32,260 nucleotides of DNA from Pseudomonadota bacterium (GTDB lineage Bacteria > Pseudomonadota > Gammaproteobacteria > Xanthomonadales > Rhodanobacteraceae). Both the position numbers and the translations under genes were made by a program. Location of the stretch: NCBI GenBank assembly GCA_021793195.1, contig JAJYTG010000013.1:1-32260 (forward strand), given 5' to 3'. This document shows, piece by piece, positions 1 through 9,385 of this stretch. The notes beneath the pieces were generated by a model, which saw only the letters and a program-made list of their open reading frames with translations, ran no database searches and was not told where the DNA came from. Numbering within the stretch: position 1 is the first letter of the stretch; each line of letters starts with the position of its first letter.

Positions 1-932
1 TCGAGCAGATGCGCGCGACCGTGGACGAGAAGCTGCAGTCCACGCTCGAGGCGCGGCTGGGGCAGTCGTTCCGGCAGGTTTCCGACCAGCTGGAGAAGGT
101 CTACAAGGGCCTCGGCGAGATGCAGAGCCTGGCCACCGGCGTCGGCGACCTCAAGCGCGTGCTGGGCAACGTCAAGACGCGCGGCATCTTCGGCGAGGTG
201 CAGCTGGGCATGCTGCTGGAACAGGTGCTGACGCCGGAGCAGTACGCCGGCAACTTCGCGCCGGTGCCCGGCAGCGGCGATCGCGTCGAGTTCGCGATCC
301 GCCTGCCCGGCGCCACCAGCGACGCACCGGTGTGGCTGCCGATCGACGCCAAGTTTCCGCGCGAGGACTACGAACGCCTGCTCGACGCCCAGGATCGCGC
401 CGACGCCGAGGGCGTTGCCGCGGCGGCGACGGCGCTCGAACGGCGCCTGCGCGACGAGGCGCGCACGATCCGCGGCAAGTACATCGCGCCGCCGCACACC
501 ACCGATTTCGCGATCCTGTTCCTGCCCACCGAGGGCCTGTATGCCGAGGCGCTGCGCCGGCCCGGCCTGTTCGAGGCGCTGCAGCGCGAGCACCGCGTCA
601 CCGTCGCCGGACCGACCACCCTCAACGCGTTGCTCAACAGCCTGCAGATGGGCTTTCGTACGCTGGCGATCCAGCAGCGCTCGGGCGAGGTCTGGCAGTT
701 GCTGGGCGCGGTCAAGACCGAATTCGGCAAGTTCGGCGGCGTGCTCGACAAGGTGAAGAAGAAGCTCGACGAGGCCAGCGGCCAGATCGAGGCCACCGGC
801 GTGCGCACGCGCGTCATCGAACGCAAGCTGCGCGAGGTCGAGTCGCTGCTGCCGGAGGAGAGCCGGGCCCTGCTGGGCGACGCGGGTCTGCCCGCGACCG
901 GGGCCGATCCCGATCCCGAGCCCGGCGACTGA
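1..932 (+). CDS. rmuC: DNA recombination protein RmuC, 3' part
   Basis: The reading frame is open from the left edge (frame begins at base 3), so the gene starts upstream and only about 309 codons are present. An N-terminal coiled-coil piece (VDEKLQSTLEARLGQSF) leads into the nuclease-like RmuC core: GVGDLKRVLGNVKTRGIFGE, then LPIDAKFPREDYERL with its acidic/lysine cluster, then a FLPTEGLYAEAL segment. These blocks are typical of RmuC. Family members are inner-membrane-anchored proteins of roughly 400-500 residues that limit rearrangements at inverted repeats; that role is known for E. coli RmuC and is transferred here. The C-terminus ends in an acidic/proline tail. It converges on the next gene with a gap of about 30 bases. 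Confidence 0.93.
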   Translation, partial: EQMRATVDEKLQSTLEARLGQSFRQVSDQLEKVYKGLGEMQSLATGVGDLKRVLGNVKTRGIFGEVQLGMLLEQVLTPEQYAGNFAPVPGSGDRVEFAIRLPGATSDAPVWLPIDAKFPREDYERLLDAQDRADAEGVAAAATALERRLRDEARTIRGKYIAPPHTTDFAILFLPTEGLYAEALRRPGLFEALQREHRVTVAGPTTLNALLNSLQMGFRTLAIQQRSGEVWQLLGAVKTEFGKFGGVLDKVKKKLDEASGQIEATGVRTRVIERKLREVESLLPEESRALLGDAGLPATGADPDPEPGD

Positions 933-962
933 ACGCTGCGGTGATCGCGGCGGGAGCGGCCC

Positions 963-3900
963 CTACGCCACGGCGTCGGCGAACGCCTGTGGTCGCGTGA
1001 ACAGGTAACCCTGCATGGCGTCGCAGTTGCGCGTGCTCAGCCACTGGCGCTGCGCCAGCGTCTCGACGCCCTCGGCGACCACCTCCAGGCCCAGGTTGTG
1101 CGCCAGCGCGATGATCGAGCCGCAGATCAGCGCGTCATCGGCATCGGTCAGCACGTCGCGCACGAAGGTGCGGTCGATCTTCAACCGGTCCACCGGCAGG
1201 CGCTTGAGATAGGCGAGGCTGGAATAGCCGGTGCCGAAGTCGTCGATCGCCAGGCTGACGCCCATGCGTTTCAGGTGCCACATGATCTGTTCGGCGCGGC
1301 GCGGATCGGCCATCAGCGCGCTCTCGGTCAGCTCCAGCTCGAGCAGCCCCGGCTTGGCGTCATGCGCGGCCAGCGCCGCCTGCACATCTTCGACCAGCGT
1401 GCCGTGCATGATCTGCAGTGCCGACACGTTGATCGCCACGCGGCAGCCGCGCGGGCCCATGCCCTGCAGCATGCGCTGGCGGCGGCAGGCCTGGTCGATC
1501 ACCCAGCGGCCGACCGGCAGGATCAGCCCGGTCTCCTCCAGTACCGGGATCAGCGCTTCGGGATTGCGCAGCTCTTCCGGGCCGCGCGGCCAGCGCAGCA
1601 GCAGCTCGACGCCGATCAGGTCGCCGTTGCGACCGTCGTGCATGGTCTGGTAGTGCAGCGCCAATTCGCTGCCGAGATCGGCATTGCGCAGGCGCGAGAC
1701 GGCATCGAGTCGCGAGCGCACCGCGGCGTGCATCGGCGCGGAGTAGAACACGATCGCGTTGCGACCCTGCTTCTTGGCCTCGTACATCGCGGCGTCGGCA
1801 TTGCGCACCAGGGTCTCGGCGTCGTGAGCGTGCTCGGGTGCCAGCGCCACGCCGATGCTGGGCGTCAGGTGCTGGACCATGCCGCGCACGTCCAGCGGCT
1901 CGCGCACCGCCGCCAGCACCGCATCCAGCGCCTGCTGCACCGAGGCCTGCTGATCGCGAGGCACCGTGACCACGAACTCGTCTCCGCCGAAGCGCGCCAG
2001 CAGCGACTCGCCCGGCAGGGCTCCGCGCAGTCGCAGCGCCAGGGCGCGCAGGACATCGTCGCCGAAGGCATGGCCCAGGGTGTCGTTGATCAGCTTGAAC
2101 TGGTCGATGTCGATCAGCAGCAGCGCGATGCCCATGGTCTCCGGCAGCGCGCGCAGGCGCGCCAGCAGGGCGCGGCGGTTGGGCAGTCCGGTCAGCTCGT
2201 CGTGCAGCGCCTGGAACGCCAGGCGCTCCTCGTTGCGGCGCGCCTCGGTGATGTCTTGCTGCACGCCGACGAAGTGGGTCAACAGACCTTCCTCATCGCG
2301 CACCGGCGCCACCAGCAGCTCGTTCCAGAACAGGCTGCCGTCGCGGCGGTAGTTGCGCAACACCACGCTGACCTCGCGACCCTCGGCCAGCGCTGCGCGC
2401 AGCGCGGCAAGCCCCGGCTGGTCGCGGTCGCTGCCGTGCAGGAACCGGCAGTTGCGGCCGAGCGCGTCGTCCAGCGCATAGCCGGTGATGGCGCTGAACG
2501 CGGGGTTGGCATAGACCAGTGGCAGGTCCGACTGCTGCGCATCGACGATCAGGATGCCGTTCTGCGCCGCCTCGGCTGCACGCTGCAGCAATCGCGCCTG
2601 GGCCTCGGCGCGGTGCTGGCGGCTGATGTCGCGCACCACCGCGAACCAGGCATCAGCGCGTGCCCGCGCGAAGCTCCACTCCAGCCAGCGGCTGCCATTG
2701 GCACTGGCGCATTCGCGACCGATCAGGGTGGCGCCGATCGCCAGGCCCTGCAGCGTCGCGCGGATGTCGGCGAAGGCCTGCGCGGCGACGAACTCCTGCA
2801 GCGCGCGGCCGCCCAGCGCCTCGGCCGTGGATTCGAGCTGTTGCGCCAGCGCCGCGTTGGCCTGACGGATGCAAAGCCCGCCGTCGAGAATGCAGAAGCC
2901 GTCGGCGGACAGCCGGAAGAACGACTCGCGCTCGATGCGTTCGCTCTCGGCACGGCGCTCCTCCTCGAGATCGCGCACCAGCAGCTGCACGCCGCCGCCG
3001 CTGCCGCTCTGGTAGGCGGCCACGGTCAGCATCGCCTCGAAGCGGCGGCCGTCGAGCGTGCGCACGCTGCCGCTGATCGAGCTGAGACCGTCGTCGGGTC
3101 GTTCGCAGGCCGCGGCGGTGGCGTTGTCGAACAGCAGTGGCGCCGCCACGCCTTCCAGCACCGCCGCGTCGGTGCCGCCGAGCTTGCGCCGCGCGGCGGC
3201 ATTGGCGAAGGTCACCCGGCCATCCTGCAGCACCAGCAGCGGCAGCGGCAGTTGCAGCAGCAGTTCGCGGTAGCCGCGCTCGCGCTGTTCCAGCGCCTGC
3301 TGCACCTCGATGTCGCGGGTCTGGTCGACCATGCCGCCGACCACGCGCACCGCGTGCCCGTCGGCATCACGCATGATGGTGGCGCGATCCAGCACCGCGG
3401 CGTAACCGCCGTCCTTGCGCATATAGCGGTAGTGGTCCTGCCAGTCGCCGGCAGGGCCGGCCAGTGCCTGGCGGAAGCCGGTGCGCACGCGCGCGCGATC
3501 GTCGGGATGGATGCGCCCGAACCAGTCGTCAATCGCGTGCGGATCGTGGTCCGGCTGGTAGCCGAGCATGGCGATGTGGCTGTCGCTCCACCACACCTGA
3601 CCGCTGCGCACGTTGTAGTCCCAGATGGCGTCGTTGCTGACTTGCGCGACCGCCGCGAAGCGCTTCTCGCTGGCCAGCAATTCGGCCTGGATGCGCAGGC
3701 TCTGGGTGACGTCGAGCAGCATCACCAGGCGCGCGTGCCGGCCGTCGAACAGGATCGGCTGGCCGTACACCTGGCAATCGAGGCGGCGGTCGCCGGCGGC
3801 GCGGAAATGGAACACGCCGGCATCGGTCTGGCCCGGCGGCAGCTGCGCCAGATGGCGGCGCAGGCGCTGTTCCTCCCCCGCTTGCAGCAGACTGGCGGCG

Positions 3901-4685
3901 TCCATGCCGAGCAGGCGCACGCGCGGATACCCGAACTGGGTCGCCATCGCCTCGTTGACCGCCAGCACGCGCAGCTCGTCAAGGTCATACACCGCCAGCG
4001 GCGCCGGGCTCTGGTCGAACAGATAGCGGTACTGGCGCTCGGTGTCCTGCAGGCGCGCCCGCGCCGCGGTCAGTTCGGTGACGTCGCGCGCGGTGCCCAG
4101 CAGCAGGCGGCGGCCGCGTTCGTCGCGTTCCTCGGCGCGGTGTTCCAGCTGGCGCACGCTGCCATCGGGCCGCAGGATGCGGTAGGTCGCCGGCGGCAGC
4201 GCCCGGCCCTGCAGCACGCCCTGCACGTGCGCCTGCATGCGCTCGCGGTCATCGGGATGCACGCGTTCGACGAAATCGCCGGCATGCCCGCCAAAATCGG
4301 CGGGCGCGATCCCGAAGATGCGAAACAGCTCCGGTGACCACACCAGGCGATCGACGGCGACGTCGTATTCCCACCAGCCGACCTCGGCGATGCGCTGCGC
4401 CGCCTGCAGCCGCTCGCGGTCGCGGGTCAGCGCCAGCCCCAGCGCGAGCTGCCGCCGGTGCAGGCGCAACAGCGCCAGTACCAGGGCGCCCAGCAGCACC
4501 GCCAGCCCGGCCAGCACCAGCTCCGGCAGCAGCGACTGGCCGCGCGTCTGGCGCAGCAGTTCGAAGAAGGAAAGCGCCACGACCGCAATCAGCAGCAGGG
4601 CGGCCAGCAGCGCGAGCAGGCCCATGCGCGCCGCGCCGCGGTCGCCGGCCAGGACAGCTTCGGGTCGTGCCGGACTCGCCTGCAT
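963..4685 (-). CDS. membrane PAS(x5)-LOV-GGDEF-EAL bifunctional cyclic-di-GMP enzyme
   Basis: 1240 residues. Two membrane helices (about 21-44 and 52-74) are followed by six PAS-type domains (about 95-205, 215-330, 338-460, 470-572, 585-690, 700-815), then GGDEF (motif 900-904) and EAL (about 1000-1235). The sixth PAS has LOV hallmarks: GRNCRFLH with Cys746, Asn778 and Asn788 in the NYRRDG..FWN segment, and Gln809 in HFVGVQQD. In LOV domains these are the flavin-adduct Cys and the flavin-binding Asn/Asn/Gln residues. GGDEF is intact, but the RxxD inhibitory site is replaced by PGES. The EAL motif reads ELL (1027-1029), keeping the metal-binding Glu; NVS, ELTES, DDFGTG (1148-1153), KIDRTF, AEGVET and QGYLF are all present, so both activities are possible. 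An AGAGGG ribosome site lies just upstream of the chosen start. It is probably a membrane-tethered sensor integrating light or redox with other cues. Confidence 0.93.
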   Translation of the reverse strand: MQASPARPEAVLAGDRGAARMGLLALLAALLLIAVVALSFFELLRQTRGQSLLPELVLAGLAVLLGALVLALLRLHRRQLALGLALTRDRERLQAAQRIAEVGWWEYDVAVDRLVWSPELFRIFGIAPADFGGHAGDFVERVHPDDRERMQAHVQGVLQGRALPPATYRILRPDGSVRQLEHRAEERDERGRRLLLGTARDVTELTAARARLQDTERQYRYLFDQSPAPLAVYDLDELRVLAVNEAMATQFGYPRVRLLGMDAASLLQAGEEQRLRRHLAQLPPGQTDAGVFHFRAAGDRRLDCQVYGQPILFDGRHARLVMLLDVTQSLRIQAELLASEKRFAAVAQVSNDAIWDYNVRSGQVWWSDSHIAMLGYQPDHDPHAIDDWFGRIHPDDRARVRTGFRQALAGPAGDWQDHYRYMRKDGGYAAVLDRATIMRDADGHAVRVVGGMVDQTRDIEVQQALEQRERGYRELLLQLPLPLLVLQDGRVTFANAAARRKLGGTDAAVLEGVAAPLLFDNATAAACERPDDGLSSISGSVRTLDGRRFEAMLTVAAYQSGSGGGVQLLVRDLEEERRAESERIERESFFRLSADGFCILDGGLCIRQANAALAQQLESTAEALGGRALQEFVAAQAFADIRATLQGLAIGATLIGRECASANGSRWLEWSFARARADAWFAVVRDISRQHRAEAQARLLQRAAEAAQNGILIVDAQQSDLPLVYANPAFSAITGYALDDALGRNCRFLHGSDRDQPGLAALRAALAEGREVSVVLRNYRRDGSLFWNELLVAPVRDEEGLLTHFVGVQQDITEARRNEERLAFQALHDELTGLPNRRALLARLRALPETMGIALLLIDIDQFKLINDTLGHAFGDDVLRALALRLRGALPGESLLARFGGDEFVVTVPRDQQASVQQALDAVLAAVREPLDVRGMVQHLTPSIGVALAPEHAHDAETLVRNADAAMYEAKKQGRNAIVFYSAPMHAAVRSRLDAVSRLRNADLGSELALHYQTMHDGRNGDLIGVELLLRWPRGPEELRNPEALIPVLEETGLILPVGRWVIDQACRRQRMLQGMGPRGCRVAINVSALQIMHGTLVEDVQAALAAHDAKPGLLELELTESALMADPRRAEQIMWHLKRMGVSLAIDDFGTGYSSLAYLKRLPVDRLKIDRTFVRDVLTDADDALICGSIIALAHNLGLEVVAEGVETLAQRQWLSTRNCDAMQGYLFTRPQAFADAVA

Positions 4686-4762
4686 GATGCCCTCTGCGTG
4701 CGATCGGAGTGACGGACCCGCATCGGCGCCCGCGAACGAAACAGTCTGCGACGCCGCCGGTC

Positions 4763-5752
<990 letters not shown>

Positions 5753-5897
5753 GGCTGCAACCTCTTCCGACGCCGCGACCCGTGGAGTCTTCGAGCGTAA
5801 TGACGCATTTGAGTAAATAGTGTGAATAAATGCAACGGTCGCAGCGTCCGTCGCCGCCGCCGGGGTGTCGGCGGCTCGGAGTGTCGTACCGCGTCGC

Positions 5898-5903
5898 TAC
5901 AAT
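5898..5903 (+). promoter_or_regulatory. purD -10 box
   Basis: TACAAT lies 38 bases before the purD start codon, with a GAGGGAG ribosome site at 5928-5934. No good -35 hexamer is seen 16-18 bases upstream (CTCGGA), so only the -10 element is called. Confidence 0.4.
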
Positions 5904-5940
5904 GCCTGCCCCGCGACGAAGGGCGGTGAGGGAGCATGGC

Positions 5941-7224
5941 ATGAAGGTGCTGGTGATCGGTTCCGGCGGACGCGAGCACGCGCTGGCGTGGCGAATCAAG
6001 CGCTCGCTGCGGGTCGGCGAGGTGATCGTCGCACCCGGCAATCCCGGCACCGCGCGCGAACCGGGGGTGCGCAACGCCGCGGTCGCGGTCACCGACATCG
6101 ACGGCTTGTTGCGGCTGGCGCTGACCGAGGGCGTGGCGCTGACCGTGGTCGGCCCCGAGGCGCCGCTGGCGCTGGGCGTGGTCGATCGCTTCCGCGGCGC
6201 CGGGCTGCGCTGCTTCGGCCCGCGCCGGATCGCCGCGCAGCTGGAGAGCTCCAAGGCCTTCGCCAAGGAATTCCTCGCCCGGCACAACATCCCGACCGCG
6301 CGCTACGCGGTCTTTGCCGAGCTTGCGCCGGCGCTGGCCTATGTGCGCCAGCATGGCGCGCCGATCGTGATCAAGGCCGACGGGCTGGCGGCGGGCAAGG
6401 GCGTCGTCGTCGCGCTGACCCTGGGCGACGCCGAACAGGCGCTGCACGACATGCTCGGCGCGCACGCGCTGGGCGCAGCTTCGGCACGGGTGGTGATCGA
6501 GGAGTTTCTCGAGGGCGAGGAGGCCAGCTACATCGTGCTCTGCGACGGCACCCGCGCGCTGCCGCTGGCGACCAGCCAGGATCACAAGCGCCGCGACGAG
6601 GGCGACCTCGGGCCCAATACCGGCGGCATGGGCGCGTACTCGCCGGCGCCGGTGGTGACGCCGGCGATCGAGCAGCGCGTGCTCGACGAAGTGATCCGTC
6701 CGACGCTGGCCGGCATGGCTGCCGAGGGTGCGCCGTTCCTGGGCTTTCTCTATGCCGGGCTGATGATCGGTCGTGACGGCGTGCCCAAGGTGCTGGAGTT
6801 CAACGTGCGCCTGGGCGACCCCGAGACGCAGCCGATCCTGCTGCGCCTGCAGTCGGATCTGGTCGAGCTGATCGAGGCCGCGCTGGACGGCCGGCTCGAA
6901 CATGCCGAGGCGCGCTGGGACCCGCGACCCGCGGTCGGCGTGGTGATGGCGGCGGCGGGCTATCCCGGTGCCGCGCGCGGCGGCGATGTGATCGACGGAC
7001 TCGACGGCGATTTCGGCACCGACGCCAAGGTATTCCACTCCGGCACCCGTTTCGCCGCCGACGGCCGCGTGGTCAGTGCCGGCGGGCGCGTGCTGACCGC
7101 CTGCGCGCTGGGTGCCGACTTCGCCCAGGCGCGCGAGCGCGCCTATGCCGTCGCGCGCGCGATCCACTTCGCGGGCGGCTTTTATCGGCGCGACATCGGC
7201 TACCGCGCGCTGGCGCCGCGCTGA
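5941..7224 (+). CDS. purD: phosphoribosylamine--glycine ligase
   Basis: 427 residues, close to the E. coli enzyme (429). It ligates glycine to 5-phosphoribosylamine using ATP in the second step of purine synthesis. The start at MKVLVIGSGGREHALAW is fixed by this invariant N-terminus and by a GAGGGAG ribosome site 6 bases upstream; the frame is open further upstream, but that extension does not resemble the family. Also visible are the GPEAPLALGVVDRF block, the ATP-grasp segments IVIKADGLAAGKGVVVA and FLEGEEASYIVLCDG, the QDHKRRDEGDLGPNTGGMGAY loop, and the metal-ligand segment EFNVRLGDPETQ. It stands as a single gene convergent with the following diguanylate cyclase (10-base gap), with no purH neighbour in view. 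Confidence 0.98.
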   Translation: MKVLVIGSGGREHALAWRIKRSLRVGEVIVAPGNPGTAREPGVRNAAVAVTDIDGLLRLALTEGVALTVVGPEAPLALGVVDRFRGAGLRCFGPRRIAAQLESSKAFAKEFLARHNIPTARYAVFAELAPALAYVRQHGAPIVIKADGLAAGKGVVVALTLGDAEQALHDMLGAHALGAASARVVIEEFLEGEEASYIVLCDGTRALPLATSQDHKRRDEGDLGPNTGGMGAYSPAPVVTPAIEQRVLDEVIRPTLAGMAAEGAPFLGFLYAGLMIGRDGVPKVLEFNVRLGDPETQPILLRLQSDLVELIEAALDGRLEHAEARWDPRPAVGVVMAAAGYPGAARGGDVIDGLDGDFGTDAKVFHSGTRFAADGRVVSAGGRVLTACALGADFAQARERAYAVARAIHFAGGFYRRDIGYRALAPR

Positions 7225-7234
7225 GCGCGGCGCA

Positions 7235-8968
7235 TCATGCCGGCGGTGCGTCCGCGCTGCGCTGCAGAACCACCGGCGAGAGTTCCATCACGCGGTCGCG
7301 ACCCTCGCGTTTGGCGCGGTAGAGCGCAAGATCGGCCGCGCGCACCAGCGCATCGGCATACAGCTGGCCGCGCGCCACCAGCACGCTGACGCCGACGCTG
7401 AGGGTGACGACGCCTGCGGGACTGTTCGCGTGTTCGATCGCCAGTGCGCGCACGGCCTGACGCAGCTGTTCGGCCAGATCGAGGATGTGTCGCCGCTCGG
7501 CGGGCATGAACAGCGCGATGAACTCTTCGCCGCCGTTGCGCGCCAGCAACTGCGGCGCATCGCCCAGCGTCGCGCGCAGACAGCTGGCGACCGCGCGCAG
7601 GCAGGCATCGCCGGCGGGATGGCCGTAGCGGTCGTTGTAGCCCTTGAAGTGGTCGATATCGATGGTCAGCGCCCCGATGGCACTCTCGGCGATGCGCGCC
7701 TCGGCCCACAGCGTATCCAGCCGTTCGCGATAGGCGCGGTAGTTGGCCAGGCCGGTCAGCGCATCGGTCAGCGAGGCATCGCGCAGTGCATCGACGGCGC
7801 GTCGCAGTTCCCGCGTGCGCCGCTCGACCTCATGCTCGCGCTCGGCCAGCAGCTGGCTGCGCTGTGCGTAGAGTTCGCGCAGGCGCGTGACCATCCCGAG
7901 GTAGCTGTCCAGGATCGGGCGCAGTTCCAGCGGCAGTTCGGGCACGGCCGCCGCGGGCGTGTCGCTCTCGCGCCCGGGATCGAAATGGCTGAGCTCGTCG
8001 GCCAGCGCGTGCACCGGTCGGCTCAGCCGGCCCACCCCGAACGGAACCACCACCGCCAGCGCCAGCAGTACCAGCCCCACCAGCAGCAACAGCAGGCCGG
8101 CGCTGGCCAGCAGTCCTTCGGTGACGAGGTCGGGCTGGCCGATCGCGACCAGCCGCCAGCCGGGCTCCGGATGCGTCGGCAGCTGCATCGCCAGGCGCAC
8201 ACCCTCCAGCGTCGGATCGACGTCCACCACCCGACCCGGCGCTTGCGCCAGTGTCGCGGCGAGCAGCGGCCAGCGCGCGGCAGCCTGACCCTGTCGCAGC
8301 TTGAACTCCGGGCTGGCGTAGACCACCTTGCCGGCACCGTCGACGATCACCAGGCCCATGCCGTTGCGGCGGGTCAGCTGACGGATGTCGTCGCCGAGCA
8401 GGCCGAGATTGAGTCCGCCGGCGAGCACGCCGCGCAGGCGGTCCTGCGGATCGAAGACCGGCACGCCGATCGCGATCAGCTGGTCCTGGCCGTAGCCGCG
8501 ACCCTTGAAGATGCCCGACACGTAGGGTGCGCGCCGCGCCAGGGTCGCACGGAAATAGGCGCGGTCGCCGACGTTGATGCCATGCCAGTAGCCGGCGACG
8601 CCGGCGGCGTTGACCGCGGGCGACGCGGACACCACCGCGCCGTCGTCGCCGGCATAGAAGGCGGTGACGAATCCCGGATGGCGTTCGCGCAAGCTGTCCA
8701 GGCGCGGGCGCAGCGTCGCCTCGGTCGGACTCGCGCGCACCGCCGGCGAACGTGCCAGCAGCATCAGGGCATCGCGGTGTGCGTCGAGGTAGGCATCCAG
8801 CGCCTGGTCGGCAGCGACCGCGGTGGTCTGCAGGGAGATGCGCGCCTGGCTGATTGCATCGCGCGCGAACCAGACCGCGACCACGCCCGCCAGCAGCAAC
8901 ACCGGCGCGACGCCGAACAGGAACAACAGCCATGCGGTGCTGCGGCGGATCGAACGCATGTGCGTCAT
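7235..8968 (-). CDS. Cache-HAMP diguanylate cyclase
   Basis: 577 residues. A first membrane helix (about 12-34) and a second (about 282-309) bracket a periplasmic domain of about 250 residues with double-Cache features (GYWHGINVGDRAYFRATL, SGIFKGRGYGQDQLIAIGVP). A HAMP-like linker (about 310-360), a coiled coil (about 362-398) and a GGDEF domain with active-site GGEEF (479-483) follow. TIDIDHFKGYNDRYGH supplies the metal-binding Asp. The RxxD product-inhibition site is absent: the equivalent positions read DAPQ. It should condense two GTP into cyclic-di-GMP in response to a small extracellular ligand. A GGGAGC ribosome site and a TATACT -10 lie upstream. It converges on purD. Confidence 0.94.
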   Translation of the reverse strand: MTHMRSIRRSTAWLLFLFGVAPVLLLAGVVAVWFARDAISQARISLQTTAVAADQALDAYLDAHRDALMLLARSPAVRASPTEATLRPRLDSLRERHPGFVTAFYAGDDGAVVSASPAVNAAGVAGYWHGINVGDRAYFRATLARRAPYVSGIFKGRGYGQDQLIAIGVPVFDPQDRLRGVLAGGLNLGLLGDDIRQLTRRNGMGLVIVDGAGKVVYASPEFKLRQGQAAARWPLLAATLAQAPGRVVDVDPTLEGVRLAMQLPTHPEPGWRLVAIGQPDLVTEGLLASAGLLLLLVGLVLLALAVVVPFGVGRLSRPVHALADELSHFDPGRESDTPAAAVPELPLELRPILDSYLGMVTRLRELYAQRSQLLAEREHEVERRTRELRRAVDALRDASLTDALTGLANYRAYRERLDTLWAEARIAESAIGALTIDIDHFKGYNDRYGHPAGDACLRAVASCLRATLGDAPQLLARNGGEEFIALFMPAERRHILDLAEQLRQAVRALAIEHANSPAGVVTLSVGVSVLVARGQLYADALVRAADLALYRAKREGRDRVMELSPVVLQRSADAPPA

Positions 8969-9006
8969 CGCCTGCTCCCGGTGCGTGGGTGCGCGCCCGT
9001 ATGGGC

Positions 9007-9012
9007 AGTATA
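9007..9012 (-). promoter_or_regulatory. -10 box of the Cache diguanylate cyclase
   Basis: On the minus strand this reads TATACT, about 38 bases before the start codon at 8968. A GGGAGC ribosome site lies at 8976-8981. No convincing -35 is visible, since the upstream sequence is solid GC. Confidence 0.4.
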
Positions 9013-9076
9013 AGCAGCGCTGCCGCGCGCGGCGCCACGGTCCGCGACCGGCCCGCGGAGGCCTGCGGCGATGCTG

Positions 9077-9241
9077 CTAGTGTGCTGTCCCGCAAGTAAC
9101 TTGATGAAGTCGCCAGCGGATTTTTGCGGCTGGCTAGGCGCGGCGACGAGTCATAGTGGGACTATGGCGAGGAGCTGCAACAACGCCAGACGCGAAAAGA
9201 CGCGGCGAATTCGCAAGATTATTTGTGGGACAGCACACTAG
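9077..9241. mobile_element. MITE-like palindromic element flanked by CTAG
   Basis: The core 9081-9237 (157 bases) begins TGTGCTGTCCCGCAAGTAA and ends with the near-perfect inverted copy TTATTTGTGGGACAGCACA. Both ends are flanked by CTAG, which is either a 4-base target duplication or an extension of the inverted repeat, because CTAG is itself palindromic. A central hairpin (CATAGT-GGG-ACTATG, about 9150-9164) and a further stem around CGCGAAAAGACGCG are present. There is no coding capacity, as expected of a miniature element mobilised in trans. The parent transposase family is not identified. Confidence 0.65.
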
Positions 9242-9360
9242 TGTGGCGTCGCGGAAGAATGCGCCGGCGATTGCAGGCGGATTTCGCTGCGAGACCAGGC
9301 GCCACGCCGCATCGCGCCGAAAGACGCGGGAATGATCGATGCGTATTTCCGGGACACCAC
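9241..9360. repeat. dispersed palindromic repeat, copy 1 (short form)
   Basis: This matches the repeat at 30486-30640 along both arms. The left arm begins GTGTGGCGTC and has CGGAAGAA and GGATTTCG. The right arm has GAAAGACGCGGGAATGAT and ends CCGGGACACCAC. The two arms are imperfect inverted copies of each other, so the whole unit can fold into a long hairpin. This copy lacks about 35 bases of the centre present in copy 2. It abuts the MITE-like element on its left and ends 15 bases before the ribosome site of the next gene. Confidence 0.75.
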
Positions 9361-9385
9361 GCCAGGCTCGCCGCCGGAGGTGGCC

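Noticed and set aside
1098-4337. 1079-codon open frame on the plus strand
   Set aside because: It is antisense to the PAS-GGDEF-EAL gene, with composition (His/Gln/Arg/Ala runs) of a frame shadow.
9332-9385. Upstream start extending the MFS/acyltransferase by 18 residues
   Set aside because: The extra codons are inside the dispersed repeat and have no ribosome site, whereas ATG 9386 has GGAGG at correct spacing and a family-like N-terminus.
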